Source: Microvirga vignae (GTDB lineage Bacteria; Pseudomonadota; Alphaproteobacteria; Rhizobiales; Beijerinckiaceae). Taken from it: a stretch of 47,117 nucleotides of DNA. The DNA lies in contig NZ_LCYG01000005.1 of NCBI RefSeq assembly GCF_001017175.1, forward strand, positions 1 through 47,117, given 5' to 3'. The notes below the pieces were generated by a model that worked only from the letters and a program-made list of their open reading frames with translations, was not told where the DNA came from and did not search any database. Of the stretch, positions 32,954 through 42,084 are shown piece by piece. A program made the translations under genes and the position numbers. Numbering within the stretch: position 1 is the stretch's first letter; every line of letters starts with the position of its first letter.

Positions 32954-33628
32954 TCTGCTGCGAGGGATGAGTGTGTCGCCACTGACGATCTCGGATCGAT
33001 GCTTCATTCGGGATCGCGCTTTGATGGCTTCAAACTGCAAGGGGGAGAGGCTTTATCGCCCCAGGCCGTCCTTTGATCGAAATCATTGATGTGATCTGCT
33101 CAAGACGGCCTTACCTGATACACGCTACCAGTAAATCATCTCCTGGCCTGCTCTTTGTGCGGATCTCTTGAGCCCGGGCGGATGGTGATCGCCCTGTGGG
33201 AGCAGTGCTGGTCGCCGTTGCAGCCGATAGCGGCGGAACAGATCCGAGATCCCATGTCGGCTTGGGATCAAGCGGATCGTTCTGACTTCCAGCGGCCGAG
33301 GCTGTCGAATCGCCGTTATCCTGAGCGCCTTGAGAGCGTTGCGAGGGTAGATCCTTAACGTTGGTGCTGTAGGCTCGTAATAGAGGCCGTCACATTCCGC
33401 AATTCCTGTGGTTCCAGCATGATGTTGGGCATCGTCTTATACGAGGTCTGCAGGGCAACCTTCAGTGCCGTCTACGACATTCCTGGCACATGAACATACA
33501 AAGCAGCTTCATCAACGTGCGCATCGAGGATGTCGCGCTACAAAATCGATTGTCGACTCTCGTCCATCAGGGCATCGATGTAGTTAAAGCACGCGGTCTG
33601 TCGCGTAGCCTTCGCGCAGCACGACCTG
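32954..33628. other. Gene-free stretch with degraded sequence
   Basis: No convincing gene is seen on either strand across about 675 bases. Open frames are short, and none resembles a known family with a proper start. It continues the decayed zone to the left and ends at the 3' end of the Lrp-type gene. One possible remnant is listed separately at 33364-33471. Confidence 0.6.
33364..33471 (-). pseudogene. Possible C-terminal remnant of a c-type cytochrome
   Basis: The minus-strand frame reads ALKVALQTSYKTMPNIML, then EPQELRNVTASITSLQ. This resembles the methionine-containing tail of class I cytochromes c (MPNI-x-L-x4-E-L, ending in SL). There is no haem-binding CxxCH, and a stop codon lies just upstream. 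The resemblance is weak and by eye only. Confidence 0.25.
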
Positions 33629-34096
33629 TCAGCGACCTACAGCGGGTGCAAGATTGTAGGCGGTCGTGGATTTGACTCGCTGCATGGCGAAGCGCGACGT
33701 CACGTTCTTGAGCGGGATCGCATCGATCAGGCGCTTGTAGAAGCTGTCATAGGCCGCCATGTCCGGCACGACGACTCTCAGCATGTAATCGACGTCTCCG
33801 GCCATGCGGTAGAATTCCATCACTTCCGGAATCGCGGAGACGACATCTGCGAAGCGCTGCAGCCATTCTCCTGAATGATCGGAGATCTGGATGGAAACGA
33901 ACACCGTCAGTCCGAAACCAATCTTCTCCGGATCCAGAAGGGCAACACGCTTCTGGATGACGCCTGTTGCCTCAAGGCGCTGTACGCGCTTCCAGCATGG
34001 AGTTTGCGACAGGTTTACGCTTTGAGCGAGCTCTGCAATCGAGATATTGGCATTCTCTTGCAAGAGCATCAGGATTTTCGTGTCCGTCGCGTCCAT
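33629..34096 (-). CDS. Lrp/AsnC-family transcriptional regulator
   Basis: This 155-residue protein has an N-terminal helix-turn-helix (ELAQSVNLSQTPCWKRVQRL, about residues 21-40) and a C-terminal RAM ligand-binding domain (GLTVFVSIQI, AGDVDYMLRVVV). ATG at 34096 gives the normal family length; the frame is open much further upstream, but that extension is not Lrp-like. It is divergent to the binding-protein gene at 34418 and probably controls that operon in response to a small amino- or organic-acid ligand. GTTC/GAAC inverted repeats lie in the shared intergenic region. Confidence 0.88.
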   Translation of the reverse strand: MDATDTKILMLLQENANISIAELAQSVNLSQTPCWKRVQRLEATGVIQKRVALLDPEKIGFGLTVFVSIQISDHSGEWLQRFADVVSAIPEVMEFYRMAGDVDYMLRVVVPDMAAYDSFYKRLIDAIPLKNVTSRFAMQRVKSTTAYNLAPAVGR

Positions 34097-34144
34097 GCTC
34101 GATCCTGGTCTGGCAGAAGAAACCTCTCGATAAGCCGACCTTTT

Positions 34145-34187
34145 AGAACCTATCACTCTCATCATGGTTAGGTTCTTTATAACGAAC
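34145..34187. promoter_or_regulatory. Inverted GAAC/GTTC repeats in the Lrp promoter region
   Basis: AGAACC (34145-34150) and GGTTCT (34171-34176) are perfect inverted repeats, followed by GAAC at 34184-34187. They lie just upstream of the Lrp gene in AT-rich sequence and could be binding sites for it. Confidence 0.35.
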
Positions 34188-34322
34188 ATTTTGGATGAAT
34201 CAAGCCTCAGCCAGCTTGGCCGCTGGCAAGTTGCTACGATTAAAAGATGAGCAAATAGATGAGTAAATAACGGATTATGCTCCTCCCGCCCCAATCGGGA
34301 GAATATCTTGCTCATGGGGGTT

Positions 34323-34338
34323 GTTCTAAAAAAAGAAC
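34323..34338. promoter_or_regulatory. GTTCT-A6-AGAAC palindrome before the ABC operon
   Basis: GTTCT and AGAAC flank a run of six A residues, 80 bases before the binding-protein start. The half-sites match those near the Lrp gene, so this may be a second Lrp-type site. The A-tract could add bending. Confidence 0.35.
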
Positions 34339-34417
34339 GTTCCCGTTGCTTTTTCAAGGTTTCCGCCTGGATAATCCGAGGGTCAGTCAGGCTCAAAGCA
34401 CAGGCAGGGGAACCGTC

Positions 34418-36082
34418 ATGTCACTTACATCTCGTTTCAGAAACAGAGCTGGCCTCGCGTTGCTCGGGGCCACGTTGCTGGCAGGAAGTGCAAGCTGGGC
34501 CGCCACTGCATGGGCAGCCGGCGCGGATGAGACACCGGTCAAGGGCGGTACGCTGATCTACCTCGAGCAGCAGGCCCACACGAACCTCTATCCTCCGGCG
34601 GGCGGCTTCTATCCGAACGGCGGCATTCTGAACCAGATTACTGACAAGCTTACGTATCAGAATCCGCAAACTCTCGAGATCGAACCCTGGATTGCTGAAT
34701 CGTGGACGGTCAATGCCGACGCCACCGAGTACACGTTCAAGATCCGGAAAGGGATAACATTCTCGGATGGCACGCCGCTCGATGCCGCGGCTGTGGCCAA
34801 GAACTATGACACCTTCGGGCGCGGCAACAAGGAGCTGAAGCTCCCGATCTCCGAAGTGATCAACAACTACGACCGCAGCGAGGTCATCGATCCCTATACG
34901 GTCAAGTTCTATTTCAAGAAGCCGTCGCCCGGCTTCCTGCAGGGGACATCCGTGATCGGCTCCGGACTCGTCTCCCCGGCGACTCTGGCGCTGCCCTACG
35001 AGGCTCTGGGCGATGCGACCAAGATCATCGGCTCGGGTCCCTTCGTGGTCGCGAGTGAAACGCTCGGACGCGAGCTCACGCTTAAAGCCCGGGCCGATTA
35101 CAATTGGGGTCCTGCAAAGCTCTCCCACCAAGGGCGTGCTTATCTCGACGGCATCAAGTACATCGTCACGCCTGAAGACAGCGTGCGCATCGGTGCCCTG
35201 CTCGCAGGCCAGGCTGATGTCATCCGCCAGATCCAGGCCTATGACGAGAAGCAGGTCGAGGATGAGGGCTATTTGATCTATGCCCCGTCCACCCGTGGCG
35301 TGAACAACAGCGTCGTCTTCCGTCCCGACAACCCGCTGGTGGCTGATGTCCGCGTGCGTCGCGCATTGCTGCATGCCACCAATACGGATGAGATCGTCTC
35401 GACTCTGTTCTCGACCCGTTACCCGAAGGCCACCTCGATCATCGCCAAGACGGCACTCGGCTATGTGGACCTCTCCTCTAAGCTCACTCATGACCTTGAG
35501 AAGGCGAAGGCGCTTCTTGATGAGGCCGGCTGGAGAGTGGGAGCGAGCGGCCTGCGCCAGAAGAATGGGCAGACGCTTGAGCTCTCGGCCTACGAGTCTC
35601 TGCCGCAGCCGCAGAACAAGGAAACGCTGCAGCTCGTTGCTCAGCAATGGGGCAAGGTCGGTGTAAAACTCAACGTTCTCACCGCCGATTCCGGCAGCGC
35701 GACGGTGAACAACCTCGATCCCGTCAAGGCGCCGGTTTCTCCGGCGATGGTCGGCCGGGCCGATCCTGATGTGATCAAGAGCCAGTACTACCCGACCAAT
35801 CGCAATGTGCTGCTGCAGAAGGGCGGCAACAGCGACAAGGTTCAATCCTTCGTTGACGACAAGCTGAATGGGCTTCTGGAGAAGCTCGCCTCTGAGCCCG
35901 ATCGCACCAAGCGCCTCGCGATTGCCGGCGACGTACAGAGCTACGTGATCGATCAGGCCTACGCCATTCCGATCTTTGAGGAGCCGCAGGCCTTCGCCGC
36001 TGCGCCTTACGTGAAAGGCGTGTCCTTCGAGGCCGTCGGGCGCCCCAGCTTCTACAACACCTGGCTGGCACCCCGTCGCTAA
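34418..36082 (+). CDS. ABC transporter substrate-binding protein, family 5 (KPN_01854-like)
   Basis: This 554-residue periplasmic protein has a long signal peptide ending near AWAAG-ADETP and family-5 (peptide/nickel/opine) features: GGTLIYLEQQ at the mature start, TDKLTYQNPQTLEIEPWIAE, then YTFKIRKGITFSDGTPLDAA. ATG at 34418, eight bases after AGGGG, gives the proper signal peptide; the frame is open upstream to 34277. It heads an operon with two permeases, a double ATPase, a luciferase-like monooxygenase and two AhpD-like proteins. From memory this matches a conserved set with a dedicated binding-protein family. The ligand is unknown; the oxidative partners suggest it is a molecule that is oxidised after uptake rather than a plain peptide. 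Confidence 0.85.
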   Translation: MSLTSRFRNRAGLALLGATLLAGSASWAATAWAAGADETPVKGGTLIYLEQQAHTNLYPPAGGFYPNGGILNQITDKLTYQNPQTLEIEPWIAESWTVNADATEYTFKIRKGITFSDGTPLDAAAVAKNYDTFGRGNKELKLPISEVINNYDRSEVIDPYTVKFYFKKPSPGFLQGTSVIGSGLVSPATLALPYEALGDATKIIGSGPFVVASETLGRELTLKARADYNWGPAKLSHQGRAYLDGIKYIVTPEDSVRIGALLAGQADVIRQIQAYDEKQVEDEGYLIYAPSTRGVNNSVVFRPDNPLVADVRVRRALLHATNTDEIVSTLFSTRYPKATSIIAKTALGYVDLSSKLTHDLEKAKALLDEAGWRVGASGLRQKNGQTLELSAYESLPQPQNKETLQLVAQQWGKVGVKLNVLTADSGSATVNNLDPVKAPVSPAMVGRADPDVIKSQYYPTNRNVLLQKGGNSDKVQSFVDDKLNGLLEKLASEPDRTKRLAIAGDVQSYVIDQAYAIPIFEEPQAFAAAPYVKGVSFEAVGRPSFYNTWLAPRR

Positions 36083-36095
36083 CGACCAAGCAAAC

Positions 36096-36125
36096 CGGCC
36101 GGGTGTCGAGAAAGGCATCCGGCCG
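36096..36125 (+). promoter_or_regulatory. Intercistronic hairpin between binding-protein and permease genes
   Basis: CGGCCGGGTG / CATCCGGCCG (36096-36105 and 36116-36125) forms a ten-pair stem with one wobble and a ten-base loop. Hairpins at this position often stabilise the upstream mRNA so that the binding protein is made in excess. It may also act as a partial terminator. Confidence 0.55.
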
Positions 36126-36164
36126 CAAGGCGGATTAACTCGATCTTCTCAGACAGGATGTCTC

Positions 36165-37109
36165 ATGTCGCGATATGTGATCGGACGGATCGGGCAGGCC
36201 CTTGTCGTTCTGTGGGCAGCCTTCACGGTTTCCTTCATTCTTCTCCAGGCGCTGCCAGGCGATGCCATTCTCATCAAGTTCCTCAATCCCGAGCTGGGGT
36301 TGGGACCCGAGCAGATCGCGGATATCCGCGCTTCATATGCAGCCGATACTCCGCTCTGGTCTCAGTATCTGCACACGATTGCCAACTTCCTGACCGGTCG
36401 CTTCGGCTATTCCGTTCAGGCGGGCGTTCCTGTCAGCGCTCTGTTGCTGGCGAACTTGCCGCCGACCCTGTGGCTTGCCACTTTCGGCTTTCTGCTGGCC
36501 GTGATCCTGGCCATTTCCATCTCGTTTGTTTCCGTGCTGCTCCCGCTTCCCCGGCTGCGCGCATTCTTTCATTCCATCCCATCGCTCTTCATCTCCACGC
36601 CCGTATTCTGGCTCGGCATCCTGCTCATCCAAGTCTTCTCGTTTCAGCTGAAACTCATTCCCGTCATTAGTCCCGGCCCCTGGGAAGTGCTCGTTCTTCC
36701 CGTCCTGACGCTTGCTGTTCCGATCTCGGCGCCGCTCGCTCAGGTGCTGATGCGCAACATCGATCACGTTCTCACCGAGCCTTTCGTTGCCGTTGCTCGT
36801 GCGAAGGGAGCATCCCATGGCTGGGTGGTGTGGAAGCATGTGGCGAAGAACGCTGTTCTGCCAACCCTCACGATTGGCGGCATCCTCTTCGGTGAGCTTC
36901 TTGCCGGCGCTGTCGTCACGGAGGCGGTCTTCGGCCTCAATGGGATCGGCAGCCTCACCCAACATGCTGTGAGCAGCCAGGATATCGCGGTGCTTCAGGC
37001 GCTCGTCGTTTTCTCGGCAGCGGCCTTCGTCCTCATCAATCTCACGGTGGATCTTCTCTATCCCATCTTCGATCCACGTCTCAGGATCCAAAAGGGAGCT
37101 GTCGCATGA
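36165..37109 (+). CDS. ABC transporter permease, DppB type
   Basis: This 314-residue inner-membrane permease of the peptide/nickel type has an N-terminal helix followed by the usual periplasmic stretch and a core of five further helices. The EAA-like loop VAVARAKGASHGWVVWKHV and the C-terminal TEAVFGLNGIGSLTQHAV are family marks. It ends with an ATGA overlap with the second permease gene, so the two are translationally coupled. Confidence 0.88.
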   Translation: MSRYVIGRIGQALVVLWAAFTVSFILLQALPGDAILIKFLNPELGLGPEQIADIRASYAADTPLWSQYLHTIANFLTGRFGYSVQAGVPVSALLLANLPPTLWLATFGFLLAVILAISISFVSVLLPLPRLRAFFHSIPSLFISTPVFWLGILLIQVFSFQLKLIPVISPGPWEVLVLPVLTLAVPISAPLAQVLMRNIDHVLTEPFVAVARAKGASHGWVVWKHVAKNAVLPTLTIGGILFGELLAGAVVTEAVFGLNGIGSLTQHAVSSQDIAVLQALVVFSAAAFVLINLTVDLLYPIFDPRLRIQKGAVA

Positions 37110-38020
37110 GCGGCATCAACACAACGGGACGAAGCCTGCTGCGCGGTGATGCAGGCATCCTGGAAAATTCGTCCTCTTTTCGTTCATCCTTGGCGCTGGC
37201 AGGGGCACGATTGGTCACGAAGGCCAGGAGCATTCAACTCGGGCTTGTCGCCTCATGGTGCGTGATCGCCGTCGTTGTCCTGTGGGCGCTCTTTCCTGCA
37301 TGGTTCACGAGCCACAGCGGCACCGTCGGCGTGGCGCGTCAGCAACTGCGCGCTCCCAGTACCGAGCATTGGCTGGGAACCGATGCCCTTGGTCGTGATC
37401 TTCTCGCGCGCATCATCCATGGGGCAAGTCAGTCGCTGTCCGGAGCCTTCGTTGCTGTCGGTGTCGGCCTCTTGGTTGGCACGGCCTTGGGCCTCATCGC
37501 AGGTTCCGCTCGTGGCAGGATGGATGGTGTGATCATGCGCGGGGTCGATGTGCTTTTATCGATCCCGCAGCTTCTCCTGTCGCTCAGCATCGTCATCCTG
37601 CTTGGCTTCGGCACCGTCAATGCAGCGATTGCGGTGGGTGTCACCGCCATTGCCAGTTTCGCGCGGCTTGCGCGGTCCGAGGTGGTGCGCGTGCGTGCCA
37701 GCGACTATGTGGAGGCAGCCTTCGGCAGCGGCGGAACCTTCAGCCGTGTGCTGTGGCGCCATATCCTGCCGAACTCTCTGACGTCCGTCATTGCCTTCGC
37801 CGCCCTGCAATTCGGCTGGGCCATCCTCACCATCTCCACCTTGGGCTTCCTGGGCTACGGCGCACCTCCGCCGACGCCGGAATGGGGCTTGCTGATTGCC
37901 GAAGGGCGCAACTATATCGCCCGCGCCTGGTGGCTCACCACAGTGCCTGGACTCGTTGTGATCCTCGTGGTCCTGTCTGCGAACCGCATCAGCCAGTCTT
38001 TTGGAAAGGTGCGGACATGA
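37106..38020 (+). CDS. ABC transporter permease, DppC type
   Basis: This 304-residue permease is the second membrane subunit. It has the DppC-type N-terminal helix, the HWLGTDALGRDLLARIIHG motif after it (here beginning EHWLGTD), and the EAA loop VRVRASDYVEAAFGSGG. The start overlaps the preceding stop (ATGA at 37106-37109), and its stop overlaps the ATPase start in the same way (38017-38020). Confidence 0.88.
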   Translation: MSGINTTGRSLLRGDAGILENSSSFRSSLALAGARLVTKARSIQLGLVASWCVIAVVVLWALFPAWFTSHSGTVGVARQQLRAPSTEHWLGTDALGRDLLARIIHGASQSLSGAFVAVGVGLLVGTALGLIAGSARGRMDGVIMRGVDVLLSIPQLLLSLSIVILLGFGTVNAAIAVGVTAIASFARLARSEVVRVRASDYVEAAFGSGGTFSRVLWRHILPNSLTSVIAFAALQFGWAILTISTLGFLGYGAPPPTPEWGLLIAEGRNYIARAWWLTTVPGLVVILVVLSANRISQSFGKVRT

Positions 38021-39711
38021 GCACGGCTCTCAACATCAATTCTCCCACTTCGAGGCTATCGAACGTTCCGGCTCTCGAGATCGGAAACCTGGCTGTCTCC
38101 TATCGCAGTCACGGCGAGGATCACCGTGTCGTTCACGATGTTTCGCTTGAGGTGCGTCCGGGCGAGGTGGTGGCTCTCGTCGGCGAGTCCGGGTCAGGCA
38201 AGACGACGACGGCGCAAGCCGCGATTGGGCTTCTCGCCCAGAACGGTCGTGTGGAATCCGGCTCCATCCGCCTCAATGGAACGGATATCTCAGGATGGCC
38301 GCAAAAGCGGCTCGACAGCATCCGTGGCAGCAAGATCAGCCTGATCCCACAGGATCCGACAAGTTCCCTCAATCCGGTCAAAACCATCGGCGAGCAGGTG
38401 GCCGAAGTCTTGCAGATTCATCGGCAGGGCAGGGGGACGGAGATCGAGGCGCGCGTCATCGAGCTTCTCGCCCGTGTCGGGCTCTCTCAGCCGGAGCTGC
38501 GCGCCAAGCAATATCCGCATGAATTGTCAGGCGGCATGCGCCAGCGTGTCCTGATCGCCATTGCCATTGCCTTGAAGCCGGCGCTGATCATCGCGGACGA
38601 GCCGACGAGCGCTCTCGATGTGACGGTGCAGAAGCGCATTCTCGACCTCATCGATGAGCTACGGGACGAATACGGCACGGCCGTTCTGCTGGTGACGCAT
38701 GATCTGGGTGTGGCAGCCGACCGCTCCAACCGGATCGTCGTCTTGAAGAACGGACGAGTCCAGGAGCAGGGCCCGACCGATGAGGTGCTGGCTGCGCCGC
38801 GCAGCGACTACACGCGCAAGCTCCTTTCCGATGCGCCCTCCCTGGGAAAGGGCCGGTATGTTATCTCCCGCGTGAAAGACGGGTCGCCGGCCGATGCCGA
38901 CCATGCCGTTATCGTCGAGAACCTGGTTCAGGACTTTCACCTCAGCGCCAGGCGAGCGACATTCAGAGCGGTCGATGACATTTCGTTCACTGTCCGAAGA
39001 GGAACGACGCACGCCATCGTCGGGGAATCCGGGTCGGGTAAGACGACGACGGCCCGCAGCATCGTCGGGTTCAATAAGCCAAGTTCAGGGCGAATCGTCG
39101 TCGATGGAATCGATGTCACAAGCTTGAGCGGAGAGAGCCTCCGCCGATTTCGCAAGACGATCCAGCTCGTCTACCAGAACCCCTTTGCCTCGCTCGATCC
39201 GCGCCAGACGATCTTTCAGGTGATCGAGGAGCCGCTGCTCAATTTCGATCCTCTGCCGAGAGAAGAGCGGGTCCGAAAGGTTGAAGCCATCCTCGACCGG
39301 GTCGGCCTCCCCCAAGCGGTTTTGGCCCGCAAGCCGCATGCCCTTTCAGGCGGGCAAAGGCAGCGTGTCGCCATCGCCCGCGCGCTCGTGCTCGAACCGA
39401 AGATTCTCGTGCTGGACGAGGCCGTCTCGGCTCTCGACGTCACGGTGCAGGCGCAGATCCTGAGGCTTCTCGACGAGCTGCAGCAGGCACTTGGCCTGAC
39501 CTACCTTTTCATCTCCCACGATCTCGCCGTCGTACGGCAGATCTCGGATACGGTCTCCGTTCTGCATAACGGCCGCTTGGTTGATGAGGGCCCTGTGGAG
39601 GACGTGTTCCAGAACCCTGGCAGCGCCTACACGCGCGAACTCATTGCCGCAATCCCTGGGCAGCGCAATGCCTTCCTCGAAAACTCGGTTCTGAATGGAG
39701 CAAGCCAATGA
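38017..39711 (+). CDS. ABC transporter double ATP-binding protein (DppD-DppF fusion type)
   Basis: This 564-residue protein carries two complete ATPase domains. Domain 1 has Walker [11 protein letters not shown] (56-65), signature LSGGMRQRV (170-178) and Walker [12 protein letters not shown] (191-201). Domain 2 has Walker A at 336-345, signature LSGGQRQRV (443-451) and Walker [12 protein letters not shown] (464-474). In the second, the usual proline after the catalytic glutamate is alanine. The fused arrangement is common for peptide-type importers such as GsiA/YejF. It starts with an ATGA overlap and ends with another to the monooxygenase gene. Confidence 0.89.
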   Translation: MSTALNINSPTSRLSNVPALEIGNLAVSYRSHGEDHRVVHDVSLEVRPGEVVALVGESGSGKTTTAQAAIGLLAQNGRVESGSIRLNGTDISGWPQKRLDSIRGSKISLIPQDPTSSLNPVKTIGEQVAEVLQIHRQGRGTEIEARVIELLARVGLSQPELRAKQYPHELSGGMRQRVLIAIAIALKPALIIADEPTSALDVTVQKRILDLIDELRDEYGTAVLLVTHDLGVAADRSNRIVVLKNGRVQEQGPTDEVLAAPRSDYTRKLLSDAPSLGKGRYVISRVKDGSPADADHAVIVENLVQDFHLSARRATFRAVDDISFTVRRGTTHAIVGESGSGKTTTARSIVGFNKPSSGRIVVDGIDVTSLSGESLRRFRKTIQLVYQNPFASLDPRQTIFQVIEEPLLNFDPLPREERVRKVEAILDRVGLPQAVLARKPHALSGGQRQRVAIARALVLEPKILVLDEAVSALDVTVQAQILRLLDELQQALGLTYLFISHDLAVVRQISDTVSVLHNGRLVDEGPVEDVFQNPGSAYTRELIAAIPGQRNAFLENSVLNGASQ

Positions 39712-40754
39712 CCACATCATCGCAGCCGAAGCGGCTCGGGTTCTTTACCCGTCTTCTGGACGAAGGCAGTGCGGGTGAGCGCTACCGTCTGGCAGCCGAG
39801 CAGATCATTCACGCAGAGCGGCAAGGCTTCGACACGGCCTGGGTGGCTCAGCATCACTTCCATGAGGCTGAAGGCGGCCTGCCGTCTCCCTTCGTCTTCC
39901 TGGCTCACGTTGCTGCACAAACGTCAAAGATCCGCCTCGGCACCGGTGTCGTGACATTGCCGCTCGAACATCCGATCCGCGCTGCGGAAGATGCCGTGGT
40001 GTTCGATCTTCTCTCCGACGGTCGCCTGGAGGTCGGTGTCGGAACGGGCGGTACACCGTCGTCCTTCACGGCGTTCGGTCTCGACAGCGCCAACCGCTCG
40101 GAGATCTACGAGCGCGCTCTTGCGCTCGTCCGTGACGCCTGGAACGGAAAACCTCTTGATGGCGGTGATTCCCTCTACCCTGCAGCCCCTTATCTGAACG
40201 ACCGGGTCTGGCAGGCGACCTTCTCGACCTCGGGCGGAATCCGAGCCGGCAAGGCTGGGGACGGTCTCATGCTCTCGCGCACGCAACCCCGGCCGAAGGA
40301 TGCGCCGAACGCAACTCTTCCGGAGATTCAGCATCCCATTATCGATGCTTATCTCGAGGCCCTTCCGGTTGGCAGAGCGCCGCGCATCATGGCGTCTCGC
40401 TCGCTTTTCGTGGCGGACAAGCGCGAGGATGCACTTCGCCTCGCGGAGATCGGCTTGCGCCGCGTCGCCAAGGACTTCGCCGCCAAGGGACACGTGATCC
40501 CCGGCGATAAGCTGGCCGATCTCATCACCGCTCTCGATACGCATGTAGGTACGCCTACGGACGTCATCGAAAGCTTGAGCAAGGATACGACGCTGCCGCG
40601 CGTGACGGATGTCGTCTTCCAGGTTCACTCGGTCGATCCGCCCCACGATGACATCCTGCGGTCCATCGAACTCATTGCCGGTGAGGTGGCGCCGGCTCTC
40701 GGTTGGCAGAAGCTGCACGCCAAGCCCGAAAAGCGCGTTGCCCTCGTCCGCTGA
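39708..40754 (+). CDS. FMN-dependent luciferase-like monooxygenase (KPN_01858-like)
   Basis: This 348-residue LLM-class flavin-dependent oxidoreductase has the luciferase-type barrel. Visible marks are FDTAWVAQHHFHEAEGGLPS near the N-terminus, with the His-rich active-site edge, then IRLGTGVVTLPLEHPIRAAE and GRLEVGVGTGGT. It uses reduced FMN and O2 to oxidise a small substrate in the cytoplasm. It overlaps the ATPase gene by ATGA, which is rare for a catabolic enzyme and suggests that the transported compound is its substrate. No flavin reductase gene is nearby. The family name is recalled from TIGRFAM-type naming. Confidence 0.86.
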   Translation: MTTSSQPKRLGFFTRLLDEGSAGERYRLAAEQIIHAERQGFDTAWVAQHHFHEAEGGLPSPFVFLAHVAAQTSKIRLGTGVVTLPLEHPIRAAEDAVVFDLLSDGRLEVGVGTGGTPSSFTAFGLDSANRSEIYERALALVRDAWNGKPLDGGDSLYPAAPYLNDRVWQATFSTSGGIRAGKAGDGLMLSRTQPRPKDAPNATLPEIQHPIIDAYLEALPVGRAPRIMASRSLFVADKREDALRLAEIGLRRVAKDFAAKGHVIPGDKLADLITALDTHVGTPTDVIESLSKDTTLPRVTDVVFQVHSVDPPHDDILRSIELIAGEVAPALGWQKLHAKPEKRVALVR

Positions 40755-40789
40755 GGCAGCACTCAATCAATAGAACTGGAAGAAGATCC

Positions 40790-41455
40790 ATGAGCACCAT
40801 CAGCTTCGATATCATCGATCACCTGGCCGATATCCAGCCCGGATCACATCTGGATGAACTCCGCTCCCAGCGCCCTCAGGCGCGAGAGAATGCACAGAAG
40901 AGTTACTCGGCCCTCTTCGATCCGGATGATGCCGGCAATGTTTCCGCGCTCGAGCGATATGCCGTCGCAACGTTCGTGACGGGTCTCCACCGCCAAAGCG
41001 TTGCCGCGGACTTTTATGCTGCCGCGCTGCAGAAACTCGATCGTCCCGATATTGCCGACATCGTCGATGCCGAGATCACGCGAGGTCTGGCGAAGGGGCC
41101 TTATGGCCGCTATCCGGAAGGGCCTCTTTCGACCGAGGATGAAGAGGGGCCGGATTATCGCGTTTTCCCAGGACACGAGGAAATCCTCGGAGCTCGGTTG
41201 GCTGCTGCCTTGCAGCATGCGCATCTGCTGGTGTTCCATCCCCGTGACGCTAATCCTGAAGCCCTACAGAAGCTGCTCGGTGCCGGGTGGTCGACAACCG
41301 ATATCGTGACCCTGTCGCAGCTCGTGGCCTTTCTTTCGTTCCAGATCCGCGTTGTCGCAGGTCTGCGTGCCCTTGCCGCCACGTCAAACCACACGTCGGC
41401 CTCATCTGGCGAGGCTCCTGTGTTCACGGCTCTTCTGGCCTCCGGCGCTCTTTAA
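40790..41455 (+). CDS. CMD-domain protein (Avi_7170-like), no redox cysteines
   Basis: This 221-residue protein is related to carboxymuconolactone decarboxylase/AhpD proteins (helical core with FVTGLHRQS and VTLSQLVAFLSFQIRVVAGL). It has no cysteine at all, so it lacks the AhpD CxxC centre and probably serves as a partner or in a non-peroxidase role. It lies 35 bases after the monooxygenase gene and 14 bases before the alkylhydroperoxidase-type gene. The trio monooxygenase, CMD protein and AhpD protein is conserved together in other bacteria as far as I recall. Confidence 0.82.
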   Translation: MSTISFDIIDHLADIQPGSHLDELRSQRPQARENAQKSYSALFDPDDAGNVSALERYAVATFVTGLHRQSVAADFYAAALQKLDRPDIADIVDAEITRGLAKGPYGRYPEGPLSTEDEEGPDYRVFPGHEEILGARLAAALQHAHLLVFHPRDANPEALQKLLGAGWSTTDIVTLSQLVAFLSFQIRVVAGLRALAATSNHTSASSGEAPVFTALLASGAL

Positions 41456-41469
41456 AGGAAAAGGCTTCC

Positions 41470-42084
41470 ATGACCGAGACAACTCTGACCTATCCTGACA
41501 ATCGCGAGCCTTCCGCCTTCACCCAGGCTGAGCTGGGATGGCTGCCGTGGCTGGAGCCGTTCCCTTCAGATCAGCTGACTGAAAGACATTGGGCGGGGCT
41601 TGTCGATCCGTCGCGCGCCAGGTCGCCTTATTTCCTGCTGCTTGCGCGCGATCCCGATGTTCTTCAGGCAAGAACGAAGGCCGACAAGGACATCTTCTAC
41701 AACACGAGCAATGGCTTGCCGCGAGCCGAGCGGGAGCTTGCAGCGACGGCCGCCTCTCGGTCCAATGGCTGCATTTACTGCGCGTCCGTTCATTCGCGCT
41801 TTGCGACGCAGTATTCAAAGCGGGGCAACGACATTCAGCGCCTTCTCGACGAAGGCGTGGATGCGCGTGTCGACCCACGCTGGGACGCCATCGTCGACGC
41901 CTCCGTGGCGCTGACAGCGACACCCCTCGACTTTGGCGATGCTCAGATCGAGGATCTGCGCAAGAATGGTTTGGGCGATCTGGAGATCGTGGACGTCATC
42001 AACGGCGCCGCCTTCTTCAACTGGGCGAACAGATTGATGCTGTCTCTTGGGGAGGCGGCGCCTTCAGGCAAAACTTCATCGTGA
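41470..42084 (+). CDS. Alkylhydroperoxidase AhpD-like protein (Avi_7169-like)
   Basis: This 204-residue protein contains the AhpD/CMD helical core with the redox motif C101-I-Y-C104 and a following H108 (NGCIYCASVHSRF). This is the proton-relay arrangement of alkylhydroperoxidases. It could reduce a peroxide or hydroperoxide formed by the neighbouring flavin monooxygenase. AGGAAAAGG stands before the ATG at 41470. It is the last gene of the operon; the DNA after it is non-coding. Confidence 0.83.
   Translation: MTETTLTYPDNREPSAFTQAELGWLPWLEPFPSDQLTERHWAGLVDPSRARSPYFLLLARDPDVLQARTKADKDIFYNTSNGLPRAERELAATAASRSNGCIYCASVHSRFATQYSKRGNDIQRLLDEGVDARVDPRWDAIVDASVALTATPLDFGDAQIEDLRKNGLGDLEIVDVINGAAFFNWANRLMLSLGEAAPSGKTSS

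Noticed and set aside
33155..33675. Two short plus-strand open frames (33155-33358 and 33490-33675)
   Set aside because: Composition and lack of any start signal suggest chance frames in degraded DNA; the second overlaps the Lrp gene end.
34421..36118. A 565-codon minus-strand open frame opposite the family-5 binding-protein gene
   Set aside because: Antisense shadow of a clear signal-peptide-bearing gene; no domain is visible.
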